DNA of 64,000 nt from Pseudomonadota bacterium (GTDB lineage Bacteria > Myxococcota_A > UBA9160 > SZUA-336). The position numbers were made by a program, and so were the translations under genes. How positions within the stretch are numbered: position 1 is the first letter of the stretch; each line of letters begins with the position of its first letter. The notes beneath the pieces are model-generated. The model was not told the origin of the DNA, made no database searches, and worked only from the letters and a program-made list of their open reading frames with translations. Where the stretch lies: contig QJZC01000019.1 in the NCBI GenBank assembly GCA_003247575.1, positions 1-64,000 on the forward strand. Direction: 5' to 3'. Positions 25,502 through 34,575 of the stretch are shown piece after piece.

Positions 25502-27151
25502 ACCCTGGCCCGTCTGGAATCCGTCGTCTTGGTACGCGGGGGCCGCCGACTCTTCGACTCCATTCACGCAGAGCTCCACAGCGGCGCCCGCATTGGACTC
25601 GTCGGAGCGAACGGCTGCGGCAAGTCGAGCCCGCTTCGCCTCTGGTCGGGAGAGCTCGAGCCCGATGCAGGACGTGTATCTCGCGCACGCGGAGTGACAT
25701 TCGGCCTGCTCGACCAGCAACCGAAAGCCACCGATACGCGCCGCGCTCGCGAAGTCATGCACACCCTGCCCGAGCGGCTCGCCAGAATTCACGCGAGGCT
25801 CGCCTCGATCGAGGCAAGGCTCGCCGAACCCAGGGTGTACGAAGACTCCGAACGCTTGGCGCGCGCCTTGACGCAACAAGAAACCGCTCTCGCCGAGTGG
25901 ATGAGCCACGGCGGAGAGCGTCATGCTGCTCGGGTGCGGGAACTCCTCGCAGTATTCGGCCTCTCGGAGCTCGACCCAGACCGCCGTATGCATGAACTAT
26001 CCGGAGGGCAGCGCAAACTGGTGACCCTGGTGGCGCTGGCTGCCGGACGGCCCTCCATCCTCCTGCTCGATGAGCCCGATACCCACCTGGATATCGAAGC
26101 TCGCTCCCTCCTGGAGACGTTCGTTCGACGGTACGAGGGCACGGTCCTCGTGGTCTCGCACGACCGATATCTACTCGATGCGTGCACAACTTCCATCTTC
26201 GAGCTCGAGTCTGGGCGTCTTCGCATCTACCCGGGCAACTACTCGACCTATTCGACCGCACGCTCCCTCGAACGTCTCCATCAGGAGAGACAGCGCGCGG
26301 TTCAAGACAAGGAGGTGGCTCGCATCCAGGCCTCGATCCGGCGCTTCGAACACTGGGCCTCACTCGTCGCGAACGAACGGCACATCAAACAAGCCCGAAG
26401 TCGACGACGCCAGCTCAAGCGGATGCAGGCGTCGGAGGACTGGGTAGGCGGAACTCATCGAGAGCGAGCCATGCAGCTCCGCATCGCCGGGAAGCATGGT
26501 AGCCGCCAAGCGCTCCAACTCCGGAGTCTCTCCTACGGATATGACGAGAGCTCGATTCTCTCGGAGGTGAATCTCGATGTGACCCACGGCGAGCGCGTGG
26601 GGATCGTGGGCCCGAACGGTTGCGGCAAGAGCACACTCATACGTGTGATTCGAGGCGAGCTCGCGGCATCGAGTGGAGTGGTCCGCATCGGTACTGGATG
26701 CCAGGTCGGGTACTTCTCTCAGGAGCAGAGCGAGCTGCGCAGCTTCGAGGACCATTCGCCCATCGACTACCTGCGCCAGCGCGCGTCGCTACGCAGAGAG
26801 GAGGTCGTAAACCGGCTTCTCCAGCTACGTCTTCGGTACGCGCAGCTCGATCGTCCAATTCGAGAGCTCAGCGGTGGAGAGCGGAGCCGTTTGTCCCTGG
26901 CGCAGATCTCCTTGCAGGAGCCCAACCTACTGCTCATGGATGAACCCACGAATCACTTGGACATCGCATCGGCCGAGGTACTCGGGTCGATCCTGGAGCG
27001 CTTCGAGGGGAGCTTGGTCGTCGCCTCGCACGATCGCTACTTCCTGGACCAGATCGTCGATCGGATCGAGTGGCTCGAGCAGGGGAGACTGATCTCGTAT
27101 CCAGGCGGATACACAGACGCGCTCGATCACAGAACCCAGGAGAACGCCTGA
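25499..27151 (+). CDS. ABC-F family ATPase (ribosome-associated type)
   Basis: 550 residues from the ATG at 25499 (AAAGGA 8 bases upstream). Two ABC domains and no membrane segments, the hallmark of ABC-F. Domain 1: Walker A GANGCGKSSPLR, signature LSGGQRK, Walker B LLLDEPDTHLD. Domain 2: Walker A GPNGCGKSTLIR, signature LSGGERSR, Walker B LLMDEPTNHLD. The charged linker between them (~residues 245-325) matches the P-site tRNA interaction motif region. ABC-F proteins act on the ribosome E site in translation rescue, regulation or antibiotic protection. The first Walker A has Ser-Pro where Thr-Leu is usual. Whether it gives resistance cannot be told. Confidence 0.92.
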   Translation: MTLARLESVVLVRGGRRLFDSIHAELHSGARIGLVGANGCGKSSPLRLWSGELEPDAGRVSRARGVTFGLLDQQPKATDTRRAREVMHTLPERLARIHARLASIEARLAEPRVYEDSERLARALTQQETALAEWMSHGGERHAARVRELLAVFGLSELDPDRRMHELSGGQRKLVTLVALAAGRPSILLLDEPDTHLDIEARSLLETFVRRYEGTVLVVSHDRYLLDACTTSIFELESGRLRIYPGNYSTYSTARSLERLHQERQRAVQDKEVARIQASIRRFEHWASLVANERHIKQARSRRRQLKRMQASEDWVGGTHRERAMQLRIAGKHGSRQALQLRSLSYGYDESSILSEVNLDVTHGERVGIVGPNGCGKSTLIRVIRGELAASSGVVRIGTGCQVGYFSQEQSELRSFEDHSPIDYLRQRASLRREEVVNRLLQLRLRYAQLDRPIRELSGGERSRLSLAQISLQEPNLLLMDEPTNHLDIASAEVLGSILERFEGSLVVASHDRYFLDQIVDRIEWLEQGRLISYPGGYTDALDHRTQENA

Positions 27152-27158
27152 CTCGCTG

Positions 27159-29402
27159 GTGAGCCGTCACACGTGCGTAATGACTGCCTACCCAGCAAAT
27201 GGCCCGATGGACGCTTTCTCGTCTACACTGGTGCGCATGCGAGAAGTCTCGTGCCGTGCACTCAGTGGATTCAGGGACTACACGCTCCAGCGGGGCGTCG
27301 ATTGGCGTGATGTAACCTCAGGGCTTCGCGCAACACCTGACCAGCTGAGGAACCAGAGAGAGTGGATCGATTGGGAGGATTTCGCCGCGATCCTCGAGCG
27401 TGTCGAGATAGAGTGCGGTGTAGGATCCTGTGCAGCTGCAGGGCGTAGCGGAATCAACTCAGAAGTCACCTCCCCCTTGCGGCGACTTGCGGGCGGGCTT
27501 CTCAAGCTCACCTATCTCTATCGATTCGGAGTTGCGTGGCTCATCCCCTTTCTACTGCGAGAGGTTCAGAGTGAGTTCGAGGTTCTCGAACGCGACCGTC
27601 TCCGCATCCAGTTTCGGATTCCGCAACACTTTCCGGAGACGCCCCTCTTCTTTCAGGGCGTACGGGGTGGCCTGGAGGGACTCCCCTCGCTCGTGGGCCT
27701 CAGTCCGGCGACGGTAGTCTCCGACATTACTGGCCGAGCGGCGGTGTACGACATCCGACTTCCGCGGCAGCGGGTTGGCGTCGCCCAGCGGATTCGCCTA
27801 CTTCTCGCCGGACGCGTCATCGAGGAGGTCGAGCGCCAAGGCCAGGTCGTACGAGAGATCGACCACGAGCGCACACGTGTCGAGGGCGAGCTTCGCGAAC
27901 GTGAGCGCATGCTATCGAATCTGCTCGAGAATCTATCTGGGCTCGCGTACCGCTGTCGCGTCGAGGATCTCAGGTTCGAGTACGCGAGTCCCCAGAGCGC
28001 ACTGCTCACAGGCCTTCGCGACCGCGAGCTCGTCGACGCGCAGCGTTCTCTGCTCTCTCTCGTGCACCGCGAGGATCGCCAACGCGTGCGGGACGAGATC
28101 CAGCAGGCGCTGGAGCGCGGAGCCTCCTGCACGACCGAGTATCGCTTGCTCCATAGCAGTGGCGAAGTGCGCTGGGTTCTCGACGTATCGCGAGCCGTCT
28201 TCGATGCCGCTCAGCCAGTCGGGATCGAGGGCTTCATCACAGACATCACCGAGCGAAAACGTCTCGAAGCGGAGCTCGAGCACGCCTTGCGGCAGGAGAG
28301 CATCGGGCGGCTCGCGGGTGGAGTCGCTCATGACTTCAACAACATGCTGACCGTGATCACCACCTTGGTCGAGTTGATCCAGGCCGAAGTGCCAGCCGCG
28401 AGTACCGTGCGCGAGTACAACGAGCAGATTGGGGCCGCAGCCGATCGGGCAGCGGGACTTACCCGAAAGCTGCTGGAGTTTGCGCGCCGCCAGCCCATCG
28501 CACCGCAGATCGTGAACCTGAATTCGCTGATTCAAGGAATGGAGAAGCTCCTTCAGCGCACGCTGATGGAGAATGTGAGGCTCGAGCATCTGCATACGCC
28601 CGAGCTATGGAACGTTCGTGTCGACCCGCGTGAATTCGAGCAAGTCTTGCTGAATCTCGCGATCAACGCCCGTCACGCGATGCCCGCTGGCGGTTCCCTG
28701 GTGCTCGAGACGAGCAACCTGGTGCTCGAGCAAGAGACCTCGGCTCTCTCGGGCATGAAGCCCGGAAGGTACGTGCTGCTCAGAGTCGCCGACACTGGAG
28801 TCGGAATGGATGTGGAGACTCAGAAGCGGGCGTTCGAGCCGTTCTTTACCACCAAGCAGCTCGGCGCAGGAACCGGACTGGGCCTCGCAAGCACACACGG
28901 AATCGTCACCCAGGCGGGCGGATGCATCTACCTGAAGAGTGAGCCCGGAGGTGGAACCGAGTTCAGTATCTACCTTCCGCGTGCGCAGGGCGAGGCGGCG
29001 GTCGAATGCCGCGTCGCCACCCTGCCACGCCAAGGACGCGGAGAGCGGGTGCTGCTCGTCGAGGACAACGAGATGTTGCTCGAGATCTTCGGCGACGCCC
29101 TCGAGCGGCAGGGTTACTGCGTCTCGCGTGCAAGGTCCGCGGAAGAAGCACTCGAGCGCGTGAGCGGTATCGAGATCCAGCCCGACCTGTTGATCACCGA
29201 TGTGATCCTGCCGGAGCTGGACGGCCCCAGCCTATGTGAGAATTTGCGGAGACGCTGGCCGGAGCTTCCAGCCCTCTTCATCTCGGGCTACAGCAAATGC
29301 AGCCAACTCGTGGGTACCGAGGACGCGCGCTCCACTCGATTCCTCCCGAAACCCTTCACTCCCACCGCGCTATCGGCGGAGGTGGATCAGCTTCTCCAAT
29401 AG
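27159..29402 (+). CDS. Soluble PAS hybrid histidine kinase with receiver domain
   Basis: 747 residues from a GTG 7 bases after the ABC-F stop; in-frame ATGs at 27180, 27207 and 27237 are alternatives. Order: an unassigned N-terminal domain (~25-235) predicted soluble and Trp-rich; a coiled coil (~240-270); a PAS domain (~270-370); a HisKA dimerisation helix with His391 in GGVAHDFNNML; a HATPase with N, G1 and G2 boxes (NLAINARHAMP, VADTGVGMD, GAGTGLGLAS); a receiver with Asp681 (LITDVILPELDG). No membrane segments, so the signal is probably cytoplasmic. It is close kin of the kinase at 34576 in its catalytic core. No response regulator is adjacent. Confidence 0.9.
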   Translation: MSRHTCVMTAYPANGPMDAFSSTLVRMREVSCRALSGFRDYTLQRGVDWRDVTSGLRATPDQLRNQREWIDWEDFAAILERVEIECGVGSCAAAGRSGINSEVTSPLRRLAGGLLKLTYLYRFGVAWLIPFLLREVQSEFEVLERDRLRIQFRIPQHFPETPLFFQGVRGGLEGLPSLVGLSPATVVSDITGRAAVYDIRLPRQRVGVAQRIRLLLAGRVIEEVERQGQVVREIDHERTRVEGELRERERMLSNLLENLSGLAYRCRVEDLRFEYASPQSALLTGLRDRELVDAQRSLLSLVHREDRQRVRDEIQQALERGASCTTEYRLLHSSGEVRWVLDVSRAVFDAAQPVGIEGFITDITERKRLEAELEHALRQESIGRLAGGVAHDFNNMLTVITTLVELIQAEVPAASTVREYNEQIGAAADRAAGLTRKLLEFARRQPIAPQIVNLNSLIQGMEKLLQRTLMENVRLEHLHTPELWNVRVDPREFEQVLLNLAINARHAMPAGGSLVLETSNLVLEQETSALSGMKPGRYVLLRVADTGVGMDVETQKRAFEPFFTTKQLGAGTGLGLASTHGIVTQAGGCIYLKSEPGGGTEFSIYLPRAQGEAAVECRVATLPRQGRGERVLLVEDNEMLLEIFGDALERQGYCVSRARSAEEALERVSGIEIQPDLLITDVILPELDGPSLCENLRRRWPELPALFISGYSKCSQLVGTEDARSTRFLPKPFTPTALSAEVDQLLQ

Positions 29403-29442
29403 ATTCCAGATGCGCGACCTAGCCTCCTCTGGATGCAGTCCA

Positions 29443-30816
29443 CTAGCTCGACTGGCCGTCTCGAGCGGCGTTTTTGCGAGCAATCCATTCGGGCTCGAGC
29501 AACTCCGACAAGGGGGCCTGCAACGCTCCGACACGATTGAGCAGCCGCAGCGCTTCCGGCAGCTCCCGACCGACAGAGCCCAGAAAGCGGAGCATCTCGA
29601 TCGCCTCTTGCTCCTCCTGGGGAAAGTCCCCCTTGCAGAGTGGATTCTGGAAGTCCGACAGCGCCGCGAACAGCCAGGGAGCACGCGTCTCTTCGAAGGC
29701 CCGCGCGAGGAAGTCGAGCGCCAACCCTTCCAAGCCAGCCGACTCCTCGGCGCGAGCGCACAGCAGCTCGCCCAGCTGGCGCGCCTGTCGCGCCGCAGCC
29801 GACATTCCCTGGCCGTAGAGAGGATTGTAGTGACAGATCGCATCCCCGATAGGGATCAGTCCTTCCGGGAACGCGCCCAGCCTCTCGTAGTGGCGTCGGC
29901 AGCTCGTCGGAAAGCGGTAGTGTGCAGGGGGCCGCACCGGCTCACTGTCACGCAGGAGCTCGGCGACCTGCGGATCGTCGCTCTCAGAGATCCATAGCTG
30001 CATCTCCTCCCACGTACGCGGTGGATAGTCTCCGAAGCGTCCTCCACATGCACAAAGCCACAAGCCCCCCTCCATTTTGATCAACGAGGAGCCTCGCAGC
30101 GGTTGGCGCCCCGCCGGGTTGGGGAGCACGAAGAAGCCCGAACCCTCGAAGGCGTGAAAGTCTCTCGGGCGCACGAACGCGCTCGTGTATGCGAAGTCGC
30201 AGTGAATCACCGCTTCGTCGGGCGTCGAGAAGCCCATTCGAGGAAGCCACGAGAGCATCCGACTCGCGCGTCCGGTCGCATCAACCGTGAGCTCTGCCCG
30301 CTGCTCATCGGTTCGCCCCTCGCGCTCCAGCACCACACCGAGCACTCGGCCGGATTCCCAGATCGGTGCGCGCGCCGAAACGGCATAGTCGATATGTACG
30401 TTCGCAATCGCTTGGACGCGTTCTCGAATGCAGGCCTCGAGCAACCCTCGGCTCTGGACGTAGAAGATCGGCCCGTCACGGGGCTCCGGGACGTAGGACG
30501 CCAGGGCGTACGACTTGCCCTGCGGCTGAAAGAAGTAGAAGTCACGTCCCGCCACGGTGGGCACCGCGCCGCGCTCGACCAGCGAATCGTCGAAGCCTGG
30601 AAAGAGGCGATTGACGAGGTCCAAACCGCCTGGCAGGAGAGCGTGGAAGTGATTGCCCTGAGGAAGCCCCGGTCGCGGATCCGTATGCGTGGGCTCCTGA
30701 TCTCGCTCGACGACCCTCACTTCGGCAAACGAACTCGAGAGCTCTGCCGCGCTCAAGAGTCCCGCGATGCCACTCCCGAGCACCATCGCGCGCTCTCCCA
30801 GCTGAGCTGCGCTCAT
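29443..30816 (-). CDS. FAD-dependent oxidoreductase (monooxygenase/reductase type)
   Basis: 457 residues from the ATG at 30816, which has AAGGAGGGG just upstream; the frame is open to 30879 but without a site. N-terminal Rossmann motif GSGIAGLLSAAEL and acidic strand end (VVERD), then the second FAD motif GDAICHYNPLYGQGMS. The family includes squalene-epoxidase-like and geranylgeranyl-reductase-like enzymes; the substrate is unknown. It follows the AlgI/AlgJ-like pair on the same strand with 93 bases between and may be co-transcribed with it, though a functional link is not evident. Confidence 0.85.
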   Translation of the reverse strand: MSAAQLGERAMVLGSGIAGLLSAAELSSSFAEVRVVERDQEPTHTDPRPGLPQGNHFHALLPGGLDLVNRLFPGFDDSLVERGAVPTVAGRDFYFFQPQGKSYALASYVPEPRDGPIFYVQSRGLLEACIRERVQAIANVHIDYAVSARAPIWESGRVLGVVLEREGRTDEQRAELTVDATGRASRMLSWLPRMGFSTPDEAVIHCDFAYTSAFVRPRDFHAFEGSGFFVLPNPAGRQPLRGSSLIKMEGGLWLCACGGRFGDYPPRTWEEMQLWISESDDPQVAELLRDSEPVRPPAHYRFPTSCRRHYERLGAFPEGLIPIGDAICHYNPLYGQGMSAAARQARQLGELLCARAEESAGLEGLALDFLARAFEETRAPWLFAALSDFQNPLCKGDFPQEEQEAIEMLRFLGSVGRELPEALRLLNRVGALQAPLSELLEPEWIARKNAARDGQSS

Positions 30817-30909
30817 GCAACCCCTCCTTCCGGTGAAGTGCTCAACGTAGCAGATCGTGCGTTCCGGCGAGCTTCCCACACCACAGCCGTGGGGAGGCTG
30901 ACGGAGACC

Positions 30910-32067
30910 TCAGCGCGATCGGACGAAGGCTCGCTGCTGCTCCTCGAGAGCGCTCTCCGAGCAGCCGGCGTAGCGCTCCACGGATTCGTACAGCACCCAA
31001 TCGGGCTCCGCGTCGCGGACTCTCGCCCAGTCGAAGTGACACCAGGAGTGATGCATCCAGACGATCCTCGCTGCGACGTCGAGCAGGGGCTCCTGCAAGA
31101 AGACACGCGTGAAGGAATCTCCGATCACCACGACCGTGAGTCCGGCACCGCCGCGCGTCGCCTCGTAGCCGCGCTCGACGCTCGACCCATCGCGCACCGG
31201 ATCCATCACGACGCGCTTGTTCGGTACAGCGGACCGGTAGCCGACGATCGACCAGTCGCGCATCTCTTTCGTAAAGAGCGCCAACCGAACCAGATCATAC
31301 TTGCCATGCATTCGTTCCGTCACCTCGAGATCGATCGGGAGCCTTCGCTCGGGCAGACCCATACGCTCGACGATCAGGTTGAAGGCGGCGAGCGCACCAA
31401 TCGGGGTCCAGTGCGTGTCCGTTCGGTAGTAGACCGGTGCGGACTGCTTCAGTCGCAACAGAGGCTCCTCGACGTCCAAGACCGCGACCCGACGATCCTG
31501 AAGCGCCTTCACCAGCCGCGCGTGATTCGAATCTGGGCGGCGCTCGCGGAGCCACGCGGGCAGGTACTCAGGATAGATCGTGTGCTTGTCGGGCACGGGG
31601 ACCACCAGAAAGCGCGCACCCAAGGCGGTGACCGCACCTTCGAGCGACTCGAGCAGCGCAGCCTGGTTCTCCAGTCGCTCCTGCCAGTAGCGAGAACTCT
31701 CTCTTGGACGATCCAGGAGTCCCTCCGCAAAGAAGAGCCAGCCGGACTCTCCGACCACGACCTTCCCCGAAACCGGTGCGCCGAACTGCGAGCGCAGCCG
31801 TGCGTTCAGATCGAGAGCAAACTCCCGAAGTCCGAAATGTTCCTTCAGATGAGCATCGACCCCTCGCAGATACTCGGCAGGCGCCTCCCAGAGCCGAGCC
31901 AGGCGCGGAAAGTCTGCCAGTCGAGCACCTACGCCCGGCGCACCGCCCGACTCCGCCCGCAGCGGATTGGCAGCCAGCGAGGTGGCGAGCGACACGGCTA
32001 GCGGCGCCATGAGGGTGGCCGCAACAACGATCAAGAGCGCACTGCGTGCGAGACTCGAGAGGAACAT
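30910..32067 (-). CDS. AlgJ/AlgX-like SGNH O-acetyltransferase component
   Basis: 385 residues with an N-terminal membrane or signal segment (ALLIVVAATLMAPLAVS) and a periplasmic SGNH-type domain. Key segments: GKVVVGESGWLFFAEG, VPVPDKHTIYPEYLP, YYRTDTHWTPIGA (the Asp and His of the family's catalytic set) and VVIGDSFTRVF (the nucleophile Ser). AlgJ/AlgX proteins take acetyl groups delivered by an MBOAT protein and put them on polysaccharides in the periplasm. The MBOAT gene ends 6 bases upstream, confirming the pair. The polymer acetylated is unknown; no polysaccharide synthase is nearby. Confidence 0.85.
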   Translation of the reverse strand: MFLSSLARSALLIVVAATLMAPLAVSLATSLAANPLRAESGGAPGVGARLADFPRLARLWEAPAEYLRGVDAHLKEHFGLREFALDLNARLRSQFGAPVSGKVVVGESGWLFFAEGLLDRPRESSRYWQERLENQAALLESLEGAVTALGARFLVVPVPDKHTIYPEYLPAWLRERRPDSNHARLVKALQDRRVAVLDVEEPLLRLKQSAPVYYRTDTHWTPIGALAAFNLIVERMGLPERRLPIDLEVTERMHGKYDLVRLALFTKEMRDWSIVGYRSAVPNKRVVMDPVRDGSSVERGYEATRGGAGLTVVVIGDSFTRVFLQEPLLDVAARIVWMHHSWCHFDWARVRDAEPDWVLYESVERYAGCSESALEEQQRAFVRSR

Positions 32068-32073
32068 AGGATT

Positions 32074-33510
32074 CTAGAACCTGAAGTAGAGAAACGGACT
32101 GTACGCGTCTGCGGCGATGAAGCTGATCGAGAGCCACAGTAGCACAACGAAGCACGCATCCTGTGCGAGCATGGGCGTAGCGTACGTGACCCTCGCCCTC
32201 GCCTGCGCGAAGAAGAGCTCGACCATCCGAGTCGCGTATGGAACGCAGGCCACGATCCCGACCGCGAACGCCAGCAGCGAGAGGGGCGTCAGGGCATTCA
32301 ACACGTTGAGTGCGAACTCGGGAGCATCGCTCAGCCCGAACATGGACCGGAACATGCGCAGTGCATCCTTCGTACCATCGGCGCGGAACCAGACCCAGCC
32401 CAGAGCCACGACGAACAGGGTGTACGCCCGTCTCAACCAGTGATTCAGCCTCAGAATCCGTCCGCCGAAGGCACTCCTCTCGAGCACTAGAAAGGCTCCG
32501 TGATGCGCACCCCAGATCAAGAAGTTGGCGCTCGCTCCGTGCCACAGCCCACACAGCAGGAATACCACGATCAAGTTCCGGTACGTGCGCGCAGCCCCGT
32601 CGCGGTTCCCTCCGAGGGGAATGTACAAATAGTCGCGGAACCAGCGCGAGAGACTGATGTGCCAGCGTCGCCAGAAGTCGGTCACCGATTCTGCTGCGTA
32701 CGGCAGCCGGAAGTTGCGCGGGAATCGAAATCCCAGGGCCAAGCCCAGCCCGATCGCCATGTTCGAGTACCCGGAGAAGTCGAAGCAGATCTGCAGCGAA
32801 TAGGCGATCACGCCGGTCCACGCCGCGACGAACGACGGCTCGAGGCCGCGAGTGAGCTCGAATCCGGCGTTCGCGATCGGTGCGAGCTGATCCGCGATCA
32901 GCGTCTTCTGCGCCAGACCGATGATGAACAAGCGCGCTCCGTAGGCCGCTCGCGCGAGGGTGACCCGGCGCGAACGGAGGCGTGCCGCGACCTGCTGGTA
33001 GCGCACGATCGGCCCAGCGACGAGTTGCGGGAACATCGCGACGTAGAGCGCGAGCTCCGTCGGGGAGCGCGCCGGCGACGCTTCACGCCGATGCACGTCG
33101 ACCAGGTACGAGATGGCTTGGAATACATAGAAGGAGATGCCGAGCGGAAGCTGCACCTCGGGAATCGGGATCTCGGCAAAGCCCGCGAGACCGCAGACGC
33201 GGTTCACGAGCTTGACCATGAGACCGGTATACTTGAGCCCGCCGAGGCAGAGCAGGTTCAGGCCGACCCCCACGAAGAGCCAGTGGCGCGCGCGCTCTCG
33301 CGTAGAGCGCGCTACCCGTTCGCCGGTGCAGTAGGTCACCAGGATCACGGCGATGAGCACCGGCAAGAATGTGGGCTCCCCCCAGGCATAGAATGCCAAG
33401 CTCGCGAGCAGCAGCACCCGGTTCTTCCAGCGCACGGACGGCAGCAGCCCGCTCAGCAAGAAGACCGCCGGAAGGAAGTAGAACAGAAACGTGACCGAAC
33501 TGAAGAGCAT
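32074..33510 (-). CDS. MBOAT O-acyltransferase (AlgI-like)
   Basis: 478 residues, about a dozen hydrophobic segments. Typical AlgI features: N-terminal MLFSSVTFLFYFLPAVF, LPLGISFYVFQAISYLVD, FDFSGYSNMAIGLGLALG, and DFWRRWHISLSRWFRDYLYIPLGG split over two helices. The catalytic His lies in the LWHGAS segment (~residue 330). It moves acetyl groups across the inner membrane to the AlgJ-like partner encoded next. It leads a leftward operon of two or three genes. Confidence 0.92.
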   Translation of the reverse strand: MLFSSVTFLFYFLPAVFLLSGLLPSVRWKNRVLLLASLAFYAWGEPTFLPVLIAVILVTYCTGERVARSTRERARHWLFVGVGLNLLCLGGLKYTGLMVKLVNRVCGLAGFAEIPIPEVQLPLGISFYVFQAISYLVDVHRREASPARSPTELALYVAMFPQLVAGPIVRYQQVAARLRSRRVTLARAAYGARLFIIGLAQKTLIADQLAPIANAGFELTRGLEPSFVAAWTGVIAYSLQICFDFSGYSNMAIGLGLALGFRFPRNFRLPYAAESVTDFWRRWHISLSRWFRDYLYIPLGGNRDGAARTYRNLIVVFLLCGLWHGASANFLIWGAHHGAFLVLERSAFGGRILRLNHWLRRAYTLFVVALGWVWFRADGTKDALRMFRSMFGLSDAPEFALNVLNALTPLSLLAFAVGIVACVPYATRMVELFFAQARARVTYATPMLAQDACFVVLLWLSISFIAADAYSPFLYFRF

Positions 33511-33989
33511 TCCCGTACCTTGGAGCGATGCGCACGGATTCTACTCACCTGCCTTCGGGTTCGTCACTGCCGCAGCCTTTCCGGCCGCCCATACGAGCTC
33601 GGGCGCCCGGAGTGCCTGCGCTGGCCGCCCTGCGCCTCTCCGGCCGACCGACCGGACAGCCCGCGCGGGGACGGTGACTGGGCGGGCCATCCCGCTCCTG
33701 GATCAGCCCATCCACGGATCAGCGGAGCAGGCTCGATCCGCCAAGATCGCGATGGAGGCGCCGCGAGCCCTCGAGCGGCCTTCGCGCCAATCGAATCACA
33801 CGAGAGAATTCCCTCACGAGTAGATCTGAGACGAAGCAACTCGCAGGCGACAGCATCTCACAAACGCGAGCAACTCAGCAGGGCTCGAACCAGACGTAGC
33901 TACGGCCTACGAGCCCCCGCACCACCAGCGTATGACAACGCCCGATTTCTACTGCAGAATCTGCTGGCAATCGGGCAAGCGATTCCTAC
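33511..33989. other. Gene-free stretch between AlgI-like gene and hypothetical gene
   Basis: No ORF here has family resemblance or a ribosome site. It must hold the promoter of the leftward AlgI operon near 33520-33600, but I see no clear -35/-10 pair. Confidence 0.4.
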
Positions 33990-34415
33990 ATGCAAACTCG
34001 CGAGAGACTGACTTCGAGCAACCGGATGGCCCGACTCATCCGACGGTGGGCTCCGCGTGCACCACACTTTCGTGTGTCAATAGACCTTCGCGAGGGGCCC
34101 GACCTCCTCTGCACACTACAGGTCCAGAATCCCGGCCCCGCCTTCATCCTCCACCATGCTCGGCTCCTCTCCCCGCAGCACGGCCTGATCTACCAGCGCG
34201 ACTCCTTCCTGTCCTCTCCGCTGCTGCCCAAGAGCTTCAGCGACTGGGTGATCAACGAGGAGGTCCCGCGAGATCAGGTGCTCCGGCTCCCGTTCGAGCT
34301 CTGGATTCCCTCCTGGGATCCGGAGCACAGCATCCGCATCGCAATCCACACGTCGCGCCGACGCAGGGGCTACCGCTGCAGAATCGGGGCGCTCGGACCA
34401 CGCGCAGAGAGCTGA
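33990..34415 (+). CDS. Small hypothetical protein
   Basis: 141 residues (129 if it starts at the ATG at 34026). The sequence looks protein-like: alternating strands with VQNPGPAFILHHARLLSP and a C-terminal PFELWIPSWDPEHSIRIA, suggesting a small beta-sandwich. No signal peptide, and basic ends. I do not recognise the family. It precedes the hybrid kinase gene by 160 bases on the same strand. Confidence is limited because no ribosome site is obvious. Confidence 0.5.
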   Translation: MQTRERLTSSNRMARLIRRWAPRAPHFRVSIDLREGPDLLCTLQVQNPGPAFILHHARLLSPQHGLIYQRDSFLSSPLLPKSFSDWVINEEVPRDQVLRLPFELWIPSWDPEHSIRIAIHTSRRRRGYRCRIGALGPRAES

Positions 34416-34575
34416 GTCCGGGGCAGCAGCTCGAGCTCTCCAGTGAGGGGAAATTCCCCGTTGGAGCTTGGCTGCATTGATTGCCTGCCGGCGAACCTGG
34501 AACCTAAAGGCCTCGGATTCCGTTCGAGCTGGGCGAAATGCCGCTCAGTGCAGTACCCCTCGGAGCCCAGGGCAC

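Noticed and set aside
30103..32001. 632-codon plus-strand ORF
   Set aside because: Antisense to the FAD oxidoreductase and AlgJ-like genes, which have clear motifs; the product is Arg/His-rich with no fold pattern.
31568..32821. 417-codon minus-strand ORF
   Set aside because: Shadow frame across the AlgI/AlgJ junction.
32500..34011. 503-codon plus-strand ORF
   Set aside because: Antisense to the AlgI-like gene; composition typical of the opposite strand of high-GC coding DNA.
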